DNA of 7,438 nt from Actinomycetota bacterium. Lineage in GTDB: Bacteria > Actinomycetota > Thermoleophilia > Solirubrobacterales > Thermoleophilaceae. Positions 1 through 6,025 of the stretch are shown here, piece by piece. The position numbers and the translations under genes were made by a program. The stretch is taken from the NCBI GenBank assembly GCA_005883295.1, contig VAWV01000098.1, forward strand, positions 1-7,438, given 5' to 3'. The first letter of the stretch is position 1, and each line of letters begins with the position of its first letter. The notes below the pieces were generated by a model. That model was not told the DNA's origin. It was given only the letters and a program-made list of their open reading frames with translations, and did no database searches.

Positions 1-201
1 GAGGTGGTACTGCACCGCCAGGTAGGCGCAGGCGAGGAGCGCGAGCGCCAGGCCCAGCCAGGGCAGGGCGCCCGCGCCGCTGAGGAACTTGTGGCCGAAG
101 GCGATCCGTAGAAGCGGCTTGGCCGCGACCGCGTACACGAGCACCATCGGAACCGCGACCGCGACGATCAGCGCGAGGGTCCTGGCGAGGATGCCGCTGA
201 C
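1..201 (-). pseudogene. Out-of-frame continuation of the flippase gene, running off the window
   Basis: On the minus strand a stop-free frame of 67 codons covers 201 down to 1. It reads SGILARTLALIV, then a hydrophobic stretch through PMVLVYAVAAKPLL, a charged FGHKFL loop, and a second hydrophobic stretch containing PWLGLALALLACAYLAVQY. This is the composition and order I expect for the next two membrane segments of the flippase upstream, and it has no start or ribosome binding site of its own. Relative to the upstream frame it is offset so that one base (or 3n+1 bases) appears to be missing around 170-205. In relatives a charged cytoplasmic loop of roughly a dozen residues normally separates the LxP motif from this ARTLAL segment. 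That loop is almost absent here, so a deletion of several tens of bases is more likely than a one-base slip. The gene's true 3' end is outside the window. Confidence 0.65.
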
Positions 202-1067
202 GGCACGAGGAACAGGCCGAGGCCCACCGCGACCCACATGATCGCCTTCGCCGCGACGGCCGCGGCCGCGTAGGAGCCGGCCTGCTTGCCGGTGGCGATG
301 TGCTTCACGACGATCACGTTGCCGTCCTGCATCCACGCGATGAGGGCGAGCGCCGCGACCGGGACCGCGGCGCGCTTGAGGAGCTCGCCCAGGGGATGCT
401 CGTGCGGCTCCGCGTGCGGCAGGAGATGTCGCAGCGGAATAAGCAACACGATGGAGATGAATGCAAGCGCGAGGGGGGTGCCGAGGAATGCACCGGTCAC
501 GTGCGTCCCGGCCGCGACGAGGATGAGCGCGAACACGAGGCGGCCGACCTGCTCGAAGACCCAGCTGCCCGCCACGAGCCGGTAGCGGTGAAACCCCTGC
601 AGGGCGCCGCGCTCGATCGACACGATCAGCCACAGGCAGCCGGAGGGCAGCGTGGCGGCGGCGCCCCACGGAACGTCTCCCACGCCGATCAGCGTGGCGA
701 GTACGTGCCTGGCCAGCACGGACACGACCACCACGCCGACGAGCGCGACCGCGAGACGGCGGAGCCACCGCCGCACGCCGGCGCCGGCTGCCGGATCTCC
801 AGATGCGAAGGCCGCGCTCACCTCCCGCGCCACGGTCGTCTGGACCGCGGAGCCCAGCACCATGAGGATGATGAACGTCGAGATCAGCGCCGAGAGCGAC
901 CCGTAACCGGTCTGGCCAAGCCGGCGTGCGAAGACGACCGTGAAGACGAGGGCGAGCACGTTCCCGCCCATCACGGCAGCCGCCATGCCGGCGGCCTTGC
1001 CGGTGTCCGAGCCCATGAGCTCCCGTGCTCTGGCTCGGTCGAATGACCGGATCGCGGGAGGTGGCAA
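168..1067 (-). CDS. Polysaccharide (Wzx/MATE-like) flippase, N-terminal 299 codons, frameshifted before its C-terminus
   Basis: Integral membrane protein of the oligosaccharide flippase (Wzx, MOP superfamily) type, expected to move lipid-linked glycan from the inner to the outer face of the membrane. The N-terminus has the family look: a hydrophobic segment at about residues 26-48 ending in VVFARRLG, then GYGSLSALIS and a second long hydrophobic segment with AREVS. About eight or nine hydrophobic segments follow, with few charges. The open frame starts at a TTG (1067); an ATG at 1016, 17 codons downstream with GGGAG three bases before it, is an equally good start and fits a protein beginning MGSDTGKAAG. 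The frame ends in an unconvincing tail (PSAASSPGPSR) right after the hydrophobic GLGLFLVP, while the expected continuation lies in another frame (1-201). So this is a truncated or pseudogene copy, or an assembly error. It is divergent from the M20 peptidase gene. The family is fairly sure; the transported glycan is unknown. Confidence 0.8.
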   Translation of the reverse strand: MPPPAIRSFDRARARELMGSDTGKAAGMAAAVMGGNVLALVFTVVFARRLGQTGYGSLSALISTFIILMVLGSAVQTTVAREVSAAFASGDPAAGAGVRRWLRRLAVALVGVVVVSVLARHVLATLIGVGDVPWGAAATLPSGCLWLIVSIERGALQGFHRYRLVAGSWVFEQVGRLVFALILVAAGTHVTGAFLGTPLALAFISIVLLIPLRHLLPHAEPHEHPLGELLKRAAVPVAALALIAWMQDGNVIVVKHIATGKQAGSYAAAAVAAKAIMWVAVGLGLFLVPSAASSPGPSR

Positions 1068-1080
1068 GGCGCGGCAAGGC
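1061..1080. repeat. Tandem 10-bp direct repeat at the flippase start region
   Basis: GTGGCAAGGC (1061-1070) is followed directly by GCGGCAAGGC (1071-1080), matching at 9 of 10 positions. The pair covers the flippase TTG start codon and touches the TAGCCT hexamer proposed as its -10 element. A period of 10 bases places both copies on the same face of the helix, which would suit a regulator, but in GC-rich DNA a short repeat of this kind can arise by chance. Confidence 0.35.
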
Positions 1081-1082
1081 TA
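1077..1082 (-). promoter_or_regulatory. Possible -10 element (TAGCCT) for the flippase gene
   Basis: Read on the minus strand, TAGCCT (TANNNT class) lies nine bases upstream of the TTG at 1067. A transcript starting about seven bases beyond the hexamer would begin at, or within three bases of, that TTG, favouring a near-leaderless start there rather than at the ATG at 1016. I see no convincing -35 element. Weak evidence, based on one hexamer and its spacing. Confidence 0.3.
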
Positions 1083-1142
1083 GATCATCGAGAGGGGCCC
1101 GCACGCGCGCAGGGACAGTTATTTGGCCGCAATCGTCGCCGT

Positions 1143-1148
1143 TATCCT
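1143..1148 (+). promoter_or_regulatory. Possible -10 element (TATCCT) for the M20 peptidase/LCP pair
   Basis: TATCCT matches TANNNT and ends eight bases before the ATG at 1157, the spacing typical of leaderless actinobacterial transcripts. A relatively AT-rich patch (GTTATTTGG, 1118-1126) lies about 17 bases upstream where a -35 would sit, although it is a poor match to TTGACA. There is no purine-rich ribosome binding site before the ATG, which agrees with a leaderless message. The rest of the 1083-1156 gap shows nothing else I can name. Confidence 0.4.
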
Positions 1149-1156
1149 GCGTCGCC

Positions 1157-2257
1157 ATGCAGGAGCGCGCGCTCGCCGAGCGCCTGATCACCTACGACAC
1201 CTCGCGTCTCGACGGGATCAGGGCGGCCGCCGGCTTCGTTAAGGGCTGGCTCGAGTCGCACGAGATCGAGGTGCGCGACGGCACGGTCAACGACCTCCCG
1301 GTCCTGGCGGGGACCGTCGGCGCCGAGTCCGGACCGACCGTGGTGCTGCACGGGCACATCGACGTGGTCCCGGGGCATCCCGAGCAGTTCGAGCCGCGCA
1401 CCGAGGGGGATCGCCTCTTCGGTCGCGGCGCCTACGACATGAAGGGCGGCCTCGCCGGGATGATGTGCGCGGTCCGCGATCTGGCCGCGCAGCGCGACGT
1501 CCGGGTGCACTTCGTGTGTATCTCCGACGAGGAGTCCGACGAGCCGTCCGCCCGGGGAACGGACTACGTCGTTGCCAAGGGCTACGTGGGCGACTTCGCG
1601 ATTACCGGGGAGCCGACCGACCTGCGGATCGGCGTCCAGTCGAAGGGGGTGCTCGCGCTGCGGATCGAGGTGGAGGGCACCTCAGCGCACGGCTCCACGC
1701 CGTGGCTGGGCGACAACGCCGTGCTCAAGGCAGTCGACGCCTTCCGCAGCATCCAGGCGATGCCGTTCGCGCGCGAGGCCTCCGACCTGTTCGACCGGCC
1801 CTCCATCAGCCTGGGCCGGATCATCGGGGGCGACCGCATCAACAAGGTTCCCGACCTCTGCGCGATCGACGTCGACATCCGCTACCTCCCCGGCCAGGAT
1901 CCCGACGCCATCCTCGACGCGATCCGCGCGCTGCCGGACGTCTCGGTCGAAACGGTCTTCCGCCGGGCGCCGGCCACCGTCTCGCGCGACGATCCGCACG
2001 TCCGCGCGCTCGCCGCGGCGGTCGCCCGCTGGACACCGCCGGACCGGATCTCGGTCGGCCGCGACGGCGCCTCCGACGCGATCAGCTTCATCGACGCCGG
2101 TGTCCCGGCCGTGGAGTTCGGGCCGGTGGGCGGCGGGCACCACGGGCCCGAGGAGTGGGTCTCGATCGACTCGCTGGTCCACTATCGCGAGGCTCTCGTG
2201 GAGTTCGTGCGCTCGCTGCCCCAGACCGTGGGAAAGGGCCACCTCCGCATTGCTTGA
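1157..2257 (+). CDS. M20 family metallopeptidase (ArgE/DapE/CPG2-like deacylase)
   Basis: Zinc-dependent amidohydrolase of the M20 family, which cleaves amide bonds in N-acyl amino acids or small peptides in the cytoplasm. With the ATG at 1157 the protein has 366 residues, a normal family length. The di-metal site can be followed: H67 and D69 in HGHID, D94 in YDMKGG, E125-E126 in SDEES, E152 in GEPTDL, and H329 in the C-terminal HHGPEEW motif. The dimerisation (lid) domain lies between, roughly residues 160-275, and contains the usual GTSAHGSTP histidine motif. The frame is open upstream to 1025, but that extension is arginine-rich, crosses the divergent promoter region and overlaps the flippase start, so I rejected it. 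The stop overlaps the LCP gene by 8 bases, implying co-transcription. Substrate cannot be told: succinyl-diaminopimelate, acetylornithine and a wall-derived peptide are all possible. The catalytic residues are intact. Confidence 0.88.
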   Translation: MQERALAERLITYDTSRLDGIRAAAGFVKGWLESHEIEVRDGTVNDLPVLAGTVGAESGPTVVLHGHIDVVPGHPEQFEPRTEGDRLFGRGAYDMKGGLAGMMCAVRDLAAQRDVRVHFVCISDEESDEPSARGTDYVVAKGYVGDFAITGEPTDLRIGVQSKGVLALRIEVEGTSAHGSTPWLGDNAVLKAVDAFRSIQAMPFAREASDLFDRPSISLGRIIGGDRINKVPDLCAIDVDIRYLPGQDPDAILDAIRALPDVSVETVFRRAPATVSRDDPHVRALAAAVARWTPPDRISVGRDGASDAISFIDAGVPAVEFGPVGGGHHGPEEWVSIDSLVHYREALVEFVRSLPQTVGKGHLRIA

Positions 2258-3677
2258 GGAACGGCGCGGTCTCTGGAAGCGCTACCTGGTGGGCGCCGTG
2301 CTGGTGCTGCTGGCGTCCGCGTCGGCCACCGGCGTCGCCGCGTTCCACGAGATCGACAAGGTTGTCAACGCGTTCAAGCACGGCAACACGATCAGCCTGC
2401 CGAACGAGCTGGCGCAGGCGGACAACGGCAAGCCGCAGACGGTCCTCCTGATCGGCGCCGACCAGCGCGCGCCGGGCGCCGCGGACTACCGTGCCGGCGC
2501 GCGATCGGACACGATGATGCTGGTCCGGCTCGACCCGTCGAGGCGCGCGACCGCGCTGATGTCGGTGCCGCGCGACCTGAAGGTCCACATCCCCGGGCAC
2601 GGCGTCGACAAGCTCAACGCGGCCTACACCTACGGCGGCGTGAAGCTCACCGTCCGGACCATCAAGCTGCTCACCGGGCTGCGGATCAACCACGTGGTCA
2701 ACATCGACTTCCGCGGCTTCCGCAAGGCCGTCAACGCGCTGGGATGCGTCTACCTGGACGTGGACCGCCACTACTACAACGAGAGCAACGCGTACGCCAA
2801 GATCAACATCCAGGCCGGCTACCAGCAGATCTGCGGGCCCGCGGCGCTCGACTACGTCCGCTACCGCCACGAGGACAACGACATCATCCGCGCCGCGCGG
2901 CAGCAGGACTTCCTTCGTCAGATCAAGCAGCAGATCGGGGTGGGCAAGCTGATCGACAAGCGCGACCAGCTGATCCACATCTTCGGCCAGTACACGCAGT
3001 CGGATATCGGCTCGGCGACCGGGGTGCTGCGACTGCTCAGCCTGATCGTCTCGTCCGCCTCGCACCCCATCCACGAGATCCACTTCTCGGCCAACCTCGG
3101 GCCGAGCTACGTCACGGCATCGTCCAAGGAGGTCCACAAGCTCGCGCAGGAGTTCCTCGGCGTGACCGCTCCAGCGCCGCCCGCCCTGCCGCGTCCCAGC
3201 TCGCGGCACGGCAAGCACCGGTCCAAGCGCGTGCCGGGGCTCGTGAACGACTCGAGCGTAGGCAGGCAGGTTGCGCTGCAGCTGGTGAGCGGGGGCGCGC
3301 GGCAGCTGCGGCTCTACTACCCGCGGCTCCTGCCCAGCGGTGCCACCTTCCTCTCACCGCCCCGCGCGTACACCGGCAAGACGGCCGGCACCCGCCGCCC
3401 GTTCAACGCCTACCGCATGGTCATGTCCACGGGCCAGATCGGCGAGTACATCGGCTTCCAGGGCCTCTCCTGGACGAATCCGCCGATCCTGCGCAGCCCC
3501 TCGGCCACGGTGACGATCGGCCACCGGAAGTACATGCTGTATCGCGACGGGCCCCGGACGCGCCTCGTGGCCTGGCTCTCCGACGGCGCCGCGTACTGGG
3601 TCTCGAACACGCTCTCGGAGACGCTGTCGGAGCGTCAGTTGCTCGCGATCGCCCGTTCGGCGAAGCCCCTGGGATAG
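2250..3677 (+). CDS. LytR-CpsA-Psr (LCP) family protein with long C-terminal module
   Basis: Membrane-anchored LCP enzyme; the family transfers glycopolymers from a polyprenyl-phosphate carrier to the cell wall on the outer face of the membrane. The predicted 475 residues start with a short positive stretch (EERRGLWKR) and one membrane segment at about 11-31. The LCP domain runs from about 65 to 230: R85 and D87 in RSDTMM, R108-D109 in SVPRD, DKLNAAY, and R204/R206 in the YVRYRHEDND motif followed by RAARQQ. These are the conserved arginine and acidic residues that bind the pyrophosphate lipid and metal. C166 and C195 could form the disulfide seen in actinobacterial LCP proteins. A proline- and basic-rich linker at about 304-330 leads to a further module (about 335-475) that I cannot name. 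The TTG at 2250 is the only reasonable start: it has GGAAAGGG 12 bases upstream and overlaps the M20 stop. The same frame is open back to 1572, but that part is a shadow of the M20 gene. Confidence 0.9.
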   Translation: MLEERRGLWKRYLVGAVLVLLASASATGVAAFHEIDKVVNAFKHGNTISLPNELAQADNGKPQTVLLIGADQRAPGAADYRAGARSDTMMLVRLDPSRRATALMSVPRDLKVHIPGHGVDKLNAAYTYGGVKLTVRTIKLLTGLRINHVVNIDFRGFRKAVNALGCVYLDVDRHYYNESNAYAKINIQAGYQQICGPAALDYVRYRHEDNDIIRAARQQDFLRQIKQQIGVGKLIDKRDQLIHIFGQYTQSDIGSATGVLRLLSLIVSSASHPIHEIHFSANLGPSYVTASSKEVHKLAQEFLGVTAPAPPALPRPSSRHGKHRSKRVPGLVNDSSVGRQVALQLVSGGARQLRLYYPRLLPSGATFLSPPRAYTGKTAGTRRPFNAYRMVMSTGQIGEYIGFQGLSWTNPPILRSPSATVTIGHRKYMLYRDGPRTRLVAWLSDGAAYWVSNTLSETLSERQLLAIARSAKPLG

Positions 3678-3678
3678 A

Positions 3679-3684
3679 TAGGCT
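3679..3684 (+). promoter_or_regulatory. Possible -10 element (TAGGCT) for the nucleotide-sugar operon
   Basis: TAGGCT ends six bases before the GTG at 3691 and begins one base after the LCP stop codon. No Shine-Dalgarno-like purine run precedes the GTG, so a leaderless transcript starting at or next to the GTG is a natural reading. TTCGGC at 3656-3661 lies 17 bases upstream but is a weak -35. The site would give the three sugar-nucleotide genes their own promoter inside an otherwise continuous gene run. Confidence 0.4.
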
Positions 3685-3690
3685 CCGCAC

Positions 3691-4974
3691 GTGCCTGACC
3701 GCGAGCCGATCGGCGTCATAGGCGCGGGCTGGGTGGGGCTCGTCACGGCCGCGTGCTTTGCCGAGCTGGGGCACGAGGTCCACTGCCGCGACATCGTCCC
3801 GGAGAAGGTGGAGGCCCTCCGGCGCGGCGACGTGCCGATCTTCGAGCCCGGCCTGGCCGACCTGGTCGAGCGGAACCGCGAACGGCTCCACTTCACCACC
3901 GACATGGGGGAGGTGATGTCCGGCGCCGAGCTCCTCTTCTGCTGCGTGGACACGCCGCCCACCTACTCTGGCGACGCCGACCTCTCACGCATCGAGTCCG
4001 TGGTCCGGGAGCTCGGGGAATCGCACGACCATGCCATCGTCATGAAGAGCACGGTGCCGGTAGGCACGGGCCGCTCGATACGCCGCCGCCGCGAGACCGG
4101 CTACGTGGCGAACCCGGAGTTCCTCCAGGAGGGGTCGGCGGTCCACGACTTCATGCACCCCGACCGCGTGGTCGTGGGCAGCTGGGACGACTCGGACGAA
4201 TTCGGCGACCGCGTGGTAGCGCTGTACGAGGCGCTCGAGGCGCCGATCGTCCGCACCGACGTGGCAAGCGCGGAGATGATCAAGCTCGCCTCGAACGCGT
4301 TCCTGGCCACGAAGATCTCGTTCATCAACGAGATCGCGAACGTCTCCGAGGAGCTGGGCGCCGACGTGACCGAGGTGGCCCGCGGGATGGGCCTCGACGA
4401 GCGCATCGGGACGCAGTTCCTGCGGGCGGGGATCGGCTACGGGGGAAGTTGCTTCCCCAAGGACGTCAGCGCGCTCAAGCAGCTGGCCGGCAACTCCGGC
4501 TACCACTTCCAGTTGCTGACCGCGGTCATCGAGGTCAACGAGCTCCAGAAGCGGCGCACCATCGGGAAGCTCCAGAAGCACCTGGGCTCACTCGTCGGGA
4601 AGGAGATCGCGCTTCTCGGCGTCGCCTTCAAGCCGAACACCGACGACGTGCGCGAGGCGCCGTCGATCGTCCTCGCCTCGCGGCTCCTCGCCGAGGGCGC
4701 GGAGGTGCGGGCGTGGGATCCAGTGGCGCGGCCGAGCGAGCTGCTCGGGAACGTGACCTTCTGCGACACGCCGCTCGAGGCCGTGACCGGCGCCGACGCG
4801 GCAGTGATCGTCACCGAATGGCCGCAGATCCGTGAGCTTCCGAGCGCGGAGACGCGCGACGCGATGCGCCGGCCGATCGTGGTCGACGGGCGCAACCTGC
4901 TCGACCCCGATGCGGTGCGCGCCGCCGGCTTCGCGTACGAGGGGTCCCAGGAGCGGGTAGCGAGGACGAGCTGA
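3691..4974 (+). CDS. ugd: UDP-glucose 6-dehydrogenase-type nucleotide-sugar dehydrogenase
   Basis: NAD-dependent four-electron oxidation of an NDP-hexose to the NDP-uronate, most likely UDP-glucose to UDP-glucuronate, in the cytoplasm. The 427-residue protein starts at GTG with the Rossmann motif GAGWVG (residues 11-16) and an acidic residue in CRDIVPEK at the end of the second strand. Also present are CVDTPP, STVPVGTG (120-127) and NPEFLQEG with E143. K198 sits in EMIKLASNAFLATK and the catalytic C254 in GYGGSCFPKD. The C-terminal NDP-sugar-binding domain contains GVAFKPNTDDVREAPS. The GGSCFPKD form fits UDP-glucose or GDP-mannose dehydrogenases; the VGGHCI form of UDP-ManNAc dehydrogenases is absent. 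GDP-mannose dehydrogenase is the main alternative. The segment between GTG and NPEF (128-140) looks several residues shorter than in relatives. It follows the LCP gene by 13 bases, and the next gene starts one base after its stop. Confidence 0.9.
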   Translation: MPDREPIGVIGAGWVGLVTAACFAELGHEVHCRDIVPEKVEALRRGDVPIFEPGLADLVERNRERLHFTTDMGEVMSGAELLFCCVDTPPTYSGDADLSRIESVVRELGESHDHAIVMKSTVPVGTGRSIRRRRETGYVANPEFLQEGSAVHDFMHPDRVVVGSWDDSDEFGDRVVALYEALEAPIVRTDVASAEMIKLASNAFLATKISFINEIANVSEELGADVTEVARGMGLDERIGTQFLRAGIGYGGSCFPKDVSALKQLAGNSGYHFQLLTAVIEVNELQKRRTIGKLQKHLGSLVGKEIALLGVAFKPNTDDVREAPSIVLASRLLAEGAEVRAWDPVARPSELLGNVTFCDTPLEAVTGADAAVIVTEWPQIRELPSAETRDAMRRPIVVDGRNLLDPDAVRAAGFAYEGSQERVARTS

Positions 4975-4975
4975 G

Positions 4976-6025
4976 TTGCAGGCGCTGGTCCTCGCTGGGG
5001 GCGAGGGAACGCGGCTGCGCCCCCTGACCCTGTCGGTACCGAAACCGGTCATGCCACTGGCCAACCGGCCCTTCCTCACCTTCATGCTGGAGTGGCTCGA
5101 GCGCCACGGGGTGAACGAGGCGATTCTCTCCTGCGGTTTCCTGTCGGAGGCGGTGGAGCGCGTCCTCGGCGAGCGCTACGGCGGCATCGCGCTCCGCTAC
5201 GTGGTGGAGGACGAGCCACTCGGCACCGCCGGGCCGGTCCGCCACGCCGCGGAGCTGGGACTGGTCGCCGATCGGCTGCTCGTGCTGAACGGCGACGTGC
5301 TCACCGACTTCGACCTGAGCGCCGAGCTGGCCCAGCACGAGGCCAAGGGCGCGCTCGCGACACTTGCGCTCATCGCAGTGCCGGACACCGCCGGGTACGG
5401 GGTCGTGCCCACCCGCGACGACCTCCAGGTGGAGGCGTTCCTCGAGAAGACGGCGGCGCCGCCCACGAACCGGATAAACGCCGGCGCCTACGTGCTCGAG
5501 CGCGAGGTGATGGAGCGGATACCGGCTGGCCGCGCGGTGTCGTTCGAGCACGAGGTCTTCCCCCAACTGGTGGGACATGGGCTGTACGGCTACCTGGCCG
5601 ACGGCTACTGGCTCGACATCGGGACACCGGACCGCTACCTCGAGGCGACGTACGACCTCCTCGCCGAGCGGGTGGAGAGCGCGCTGCCGCCGCGCGACGA
5701 GACCGGCTCCCTGGTGGCCGAAGGCTCGATCACGAGCGGAGCGCGCATCGGCCCGATGTCCGTGATCGGGCACCACTGCTCGGTGGGCGTCGGCTCCACG
5801 GTCGAGCGGTCGGTGCTGCACGACGACGTGCGCGTGGGGGCGGGCTCCACGATCACCGGCGCGGTCGTGGCACAGGGCGCGCGCCTCGAGGACGCGGTGG
5901 TGGTCGAGGAGGGGGCCATGGTGGGCGCCGGCGCCTCCGTTTCGGCGGGCTCACGCGTGGAGCGCGGCGCCCGGATCGACCCCGGCGCCGTGGTGAGCGG
6001 CGGCCAGCCCGTGGGGCCGGCGTGA
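4976..6025 (+). CDS. Sugar-1-phosphate nucleotidyltransferase with hexapeptide-repeat C-terminus (mannose-1-phosphate guanylyltransferase-like)
   Basis: Makes an NDP-sugar from a hexose-1-phosphate and an NTP, releasing pyrophosphate. The 349-residue protein starts at TTG with the classic nucleotide-binding loop GGEGTRLRPLT (residues 8-18), then PKPVMPLANRPFL with K23. D107 in LNGDVLTDFD is the metal- and sugar-binding aspartate. A second substrate region follows: FLEKT, NAGAYVLE, and WLDIGTPDRYLEA near residue 215. From about 245 the chain turns into short repeats of the left-handed beta-helix type (ARIGPMSVIG, VRVGAGSTI, AMVGAGASV, ARIDPGAVV). This architecture is that of GDP-mannose and related NDP-sugar pyrophosphorylases. 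With a UDP-glucose dehydrogenase upstream and a phosphomannose/glucose isomerase downstream, both mannose-1-phosphate and glucose-1-phosphate are plausible substrates. The TTG leaves a complete N-terminus, with GAGG about ten bases upstream. One base separates it from the preceding stop, so translation is probably coupled. Confidence 0.88.
   Translation: MQALVLAGGEGTRLRPLTLSVPKPVMPLANRPFLTFMLEWLERHGVNEAILSCGFLSEAVERVLGERYGGIALRYVVEDEPLGTAGPVRHAAELGLVADRLLVLNGDVLTDFDLSAELAQHEAKGALATLALIAVPDTAGYGVVPTRDDLQVEAFLEKTAAPPTNRINAGAYVLEREVMERIPAGRAVSFEHEVFPQLVGHGLYGYLADGYWLDIGTPDRYLEATYDLLAERVESALPPRDETGSLVAEGSITSGARIGPMSVIGHHCSVGVGSTVERSVLHDDVRVGAGSTITGAVVAQGARLEDAVVVEEGAMVGAGASVSAGSRVERGARIDPGAVVSGGQPVGPA

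Noticed and set aside
160..205. Programmed ribosomal frameshift in the flippase gene
   Set aside because: No slippery heptamer is visible at the junction, and the loop itself appears to be missing, so mutation or assembly error fits better.
286..1046. Plus-strand open frames over the flippase
   Set aside because: Highly charged, low-complexity translations opposite a clear membrane protein; an antisense shadow.
1025..1156. In-frame upstream extension of the M20 gene (44 extra codons)
   Set aside because: The extension is arginine/serine-rich without family similarity, overlaps the divergent flippase start, and would run through the only plausible promoter. The M20 domain starts naturally at the ATG at 1157.
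1572..2249. Long N-terminal extension of the LCP frame across the M20 gene
   Set aside because: The frame stays open only because of GC-rich codon structure; its translation is a low-complexity Arg/Ser/Pro shadow of the M20 gene, and the membrane anchor follows the TTG at 2250.
1465..2451. Other long open frames antisense or offset to the M20, LCP, dehydrogenase, pyrophosphorylase and isomerase genes
   Set aside because: All are arginine/alanine/glycine-rich shadows with no recognisable motif, and each overlaps a gene with clear catalytic motifs.
3660..3690. Rho-independent terminator between the LCP and dehydrogenase genes
   Set aside because: No GC-rich inverted repeat followed by a T run is present in this short gap; the same holds for the other gaps of the window.
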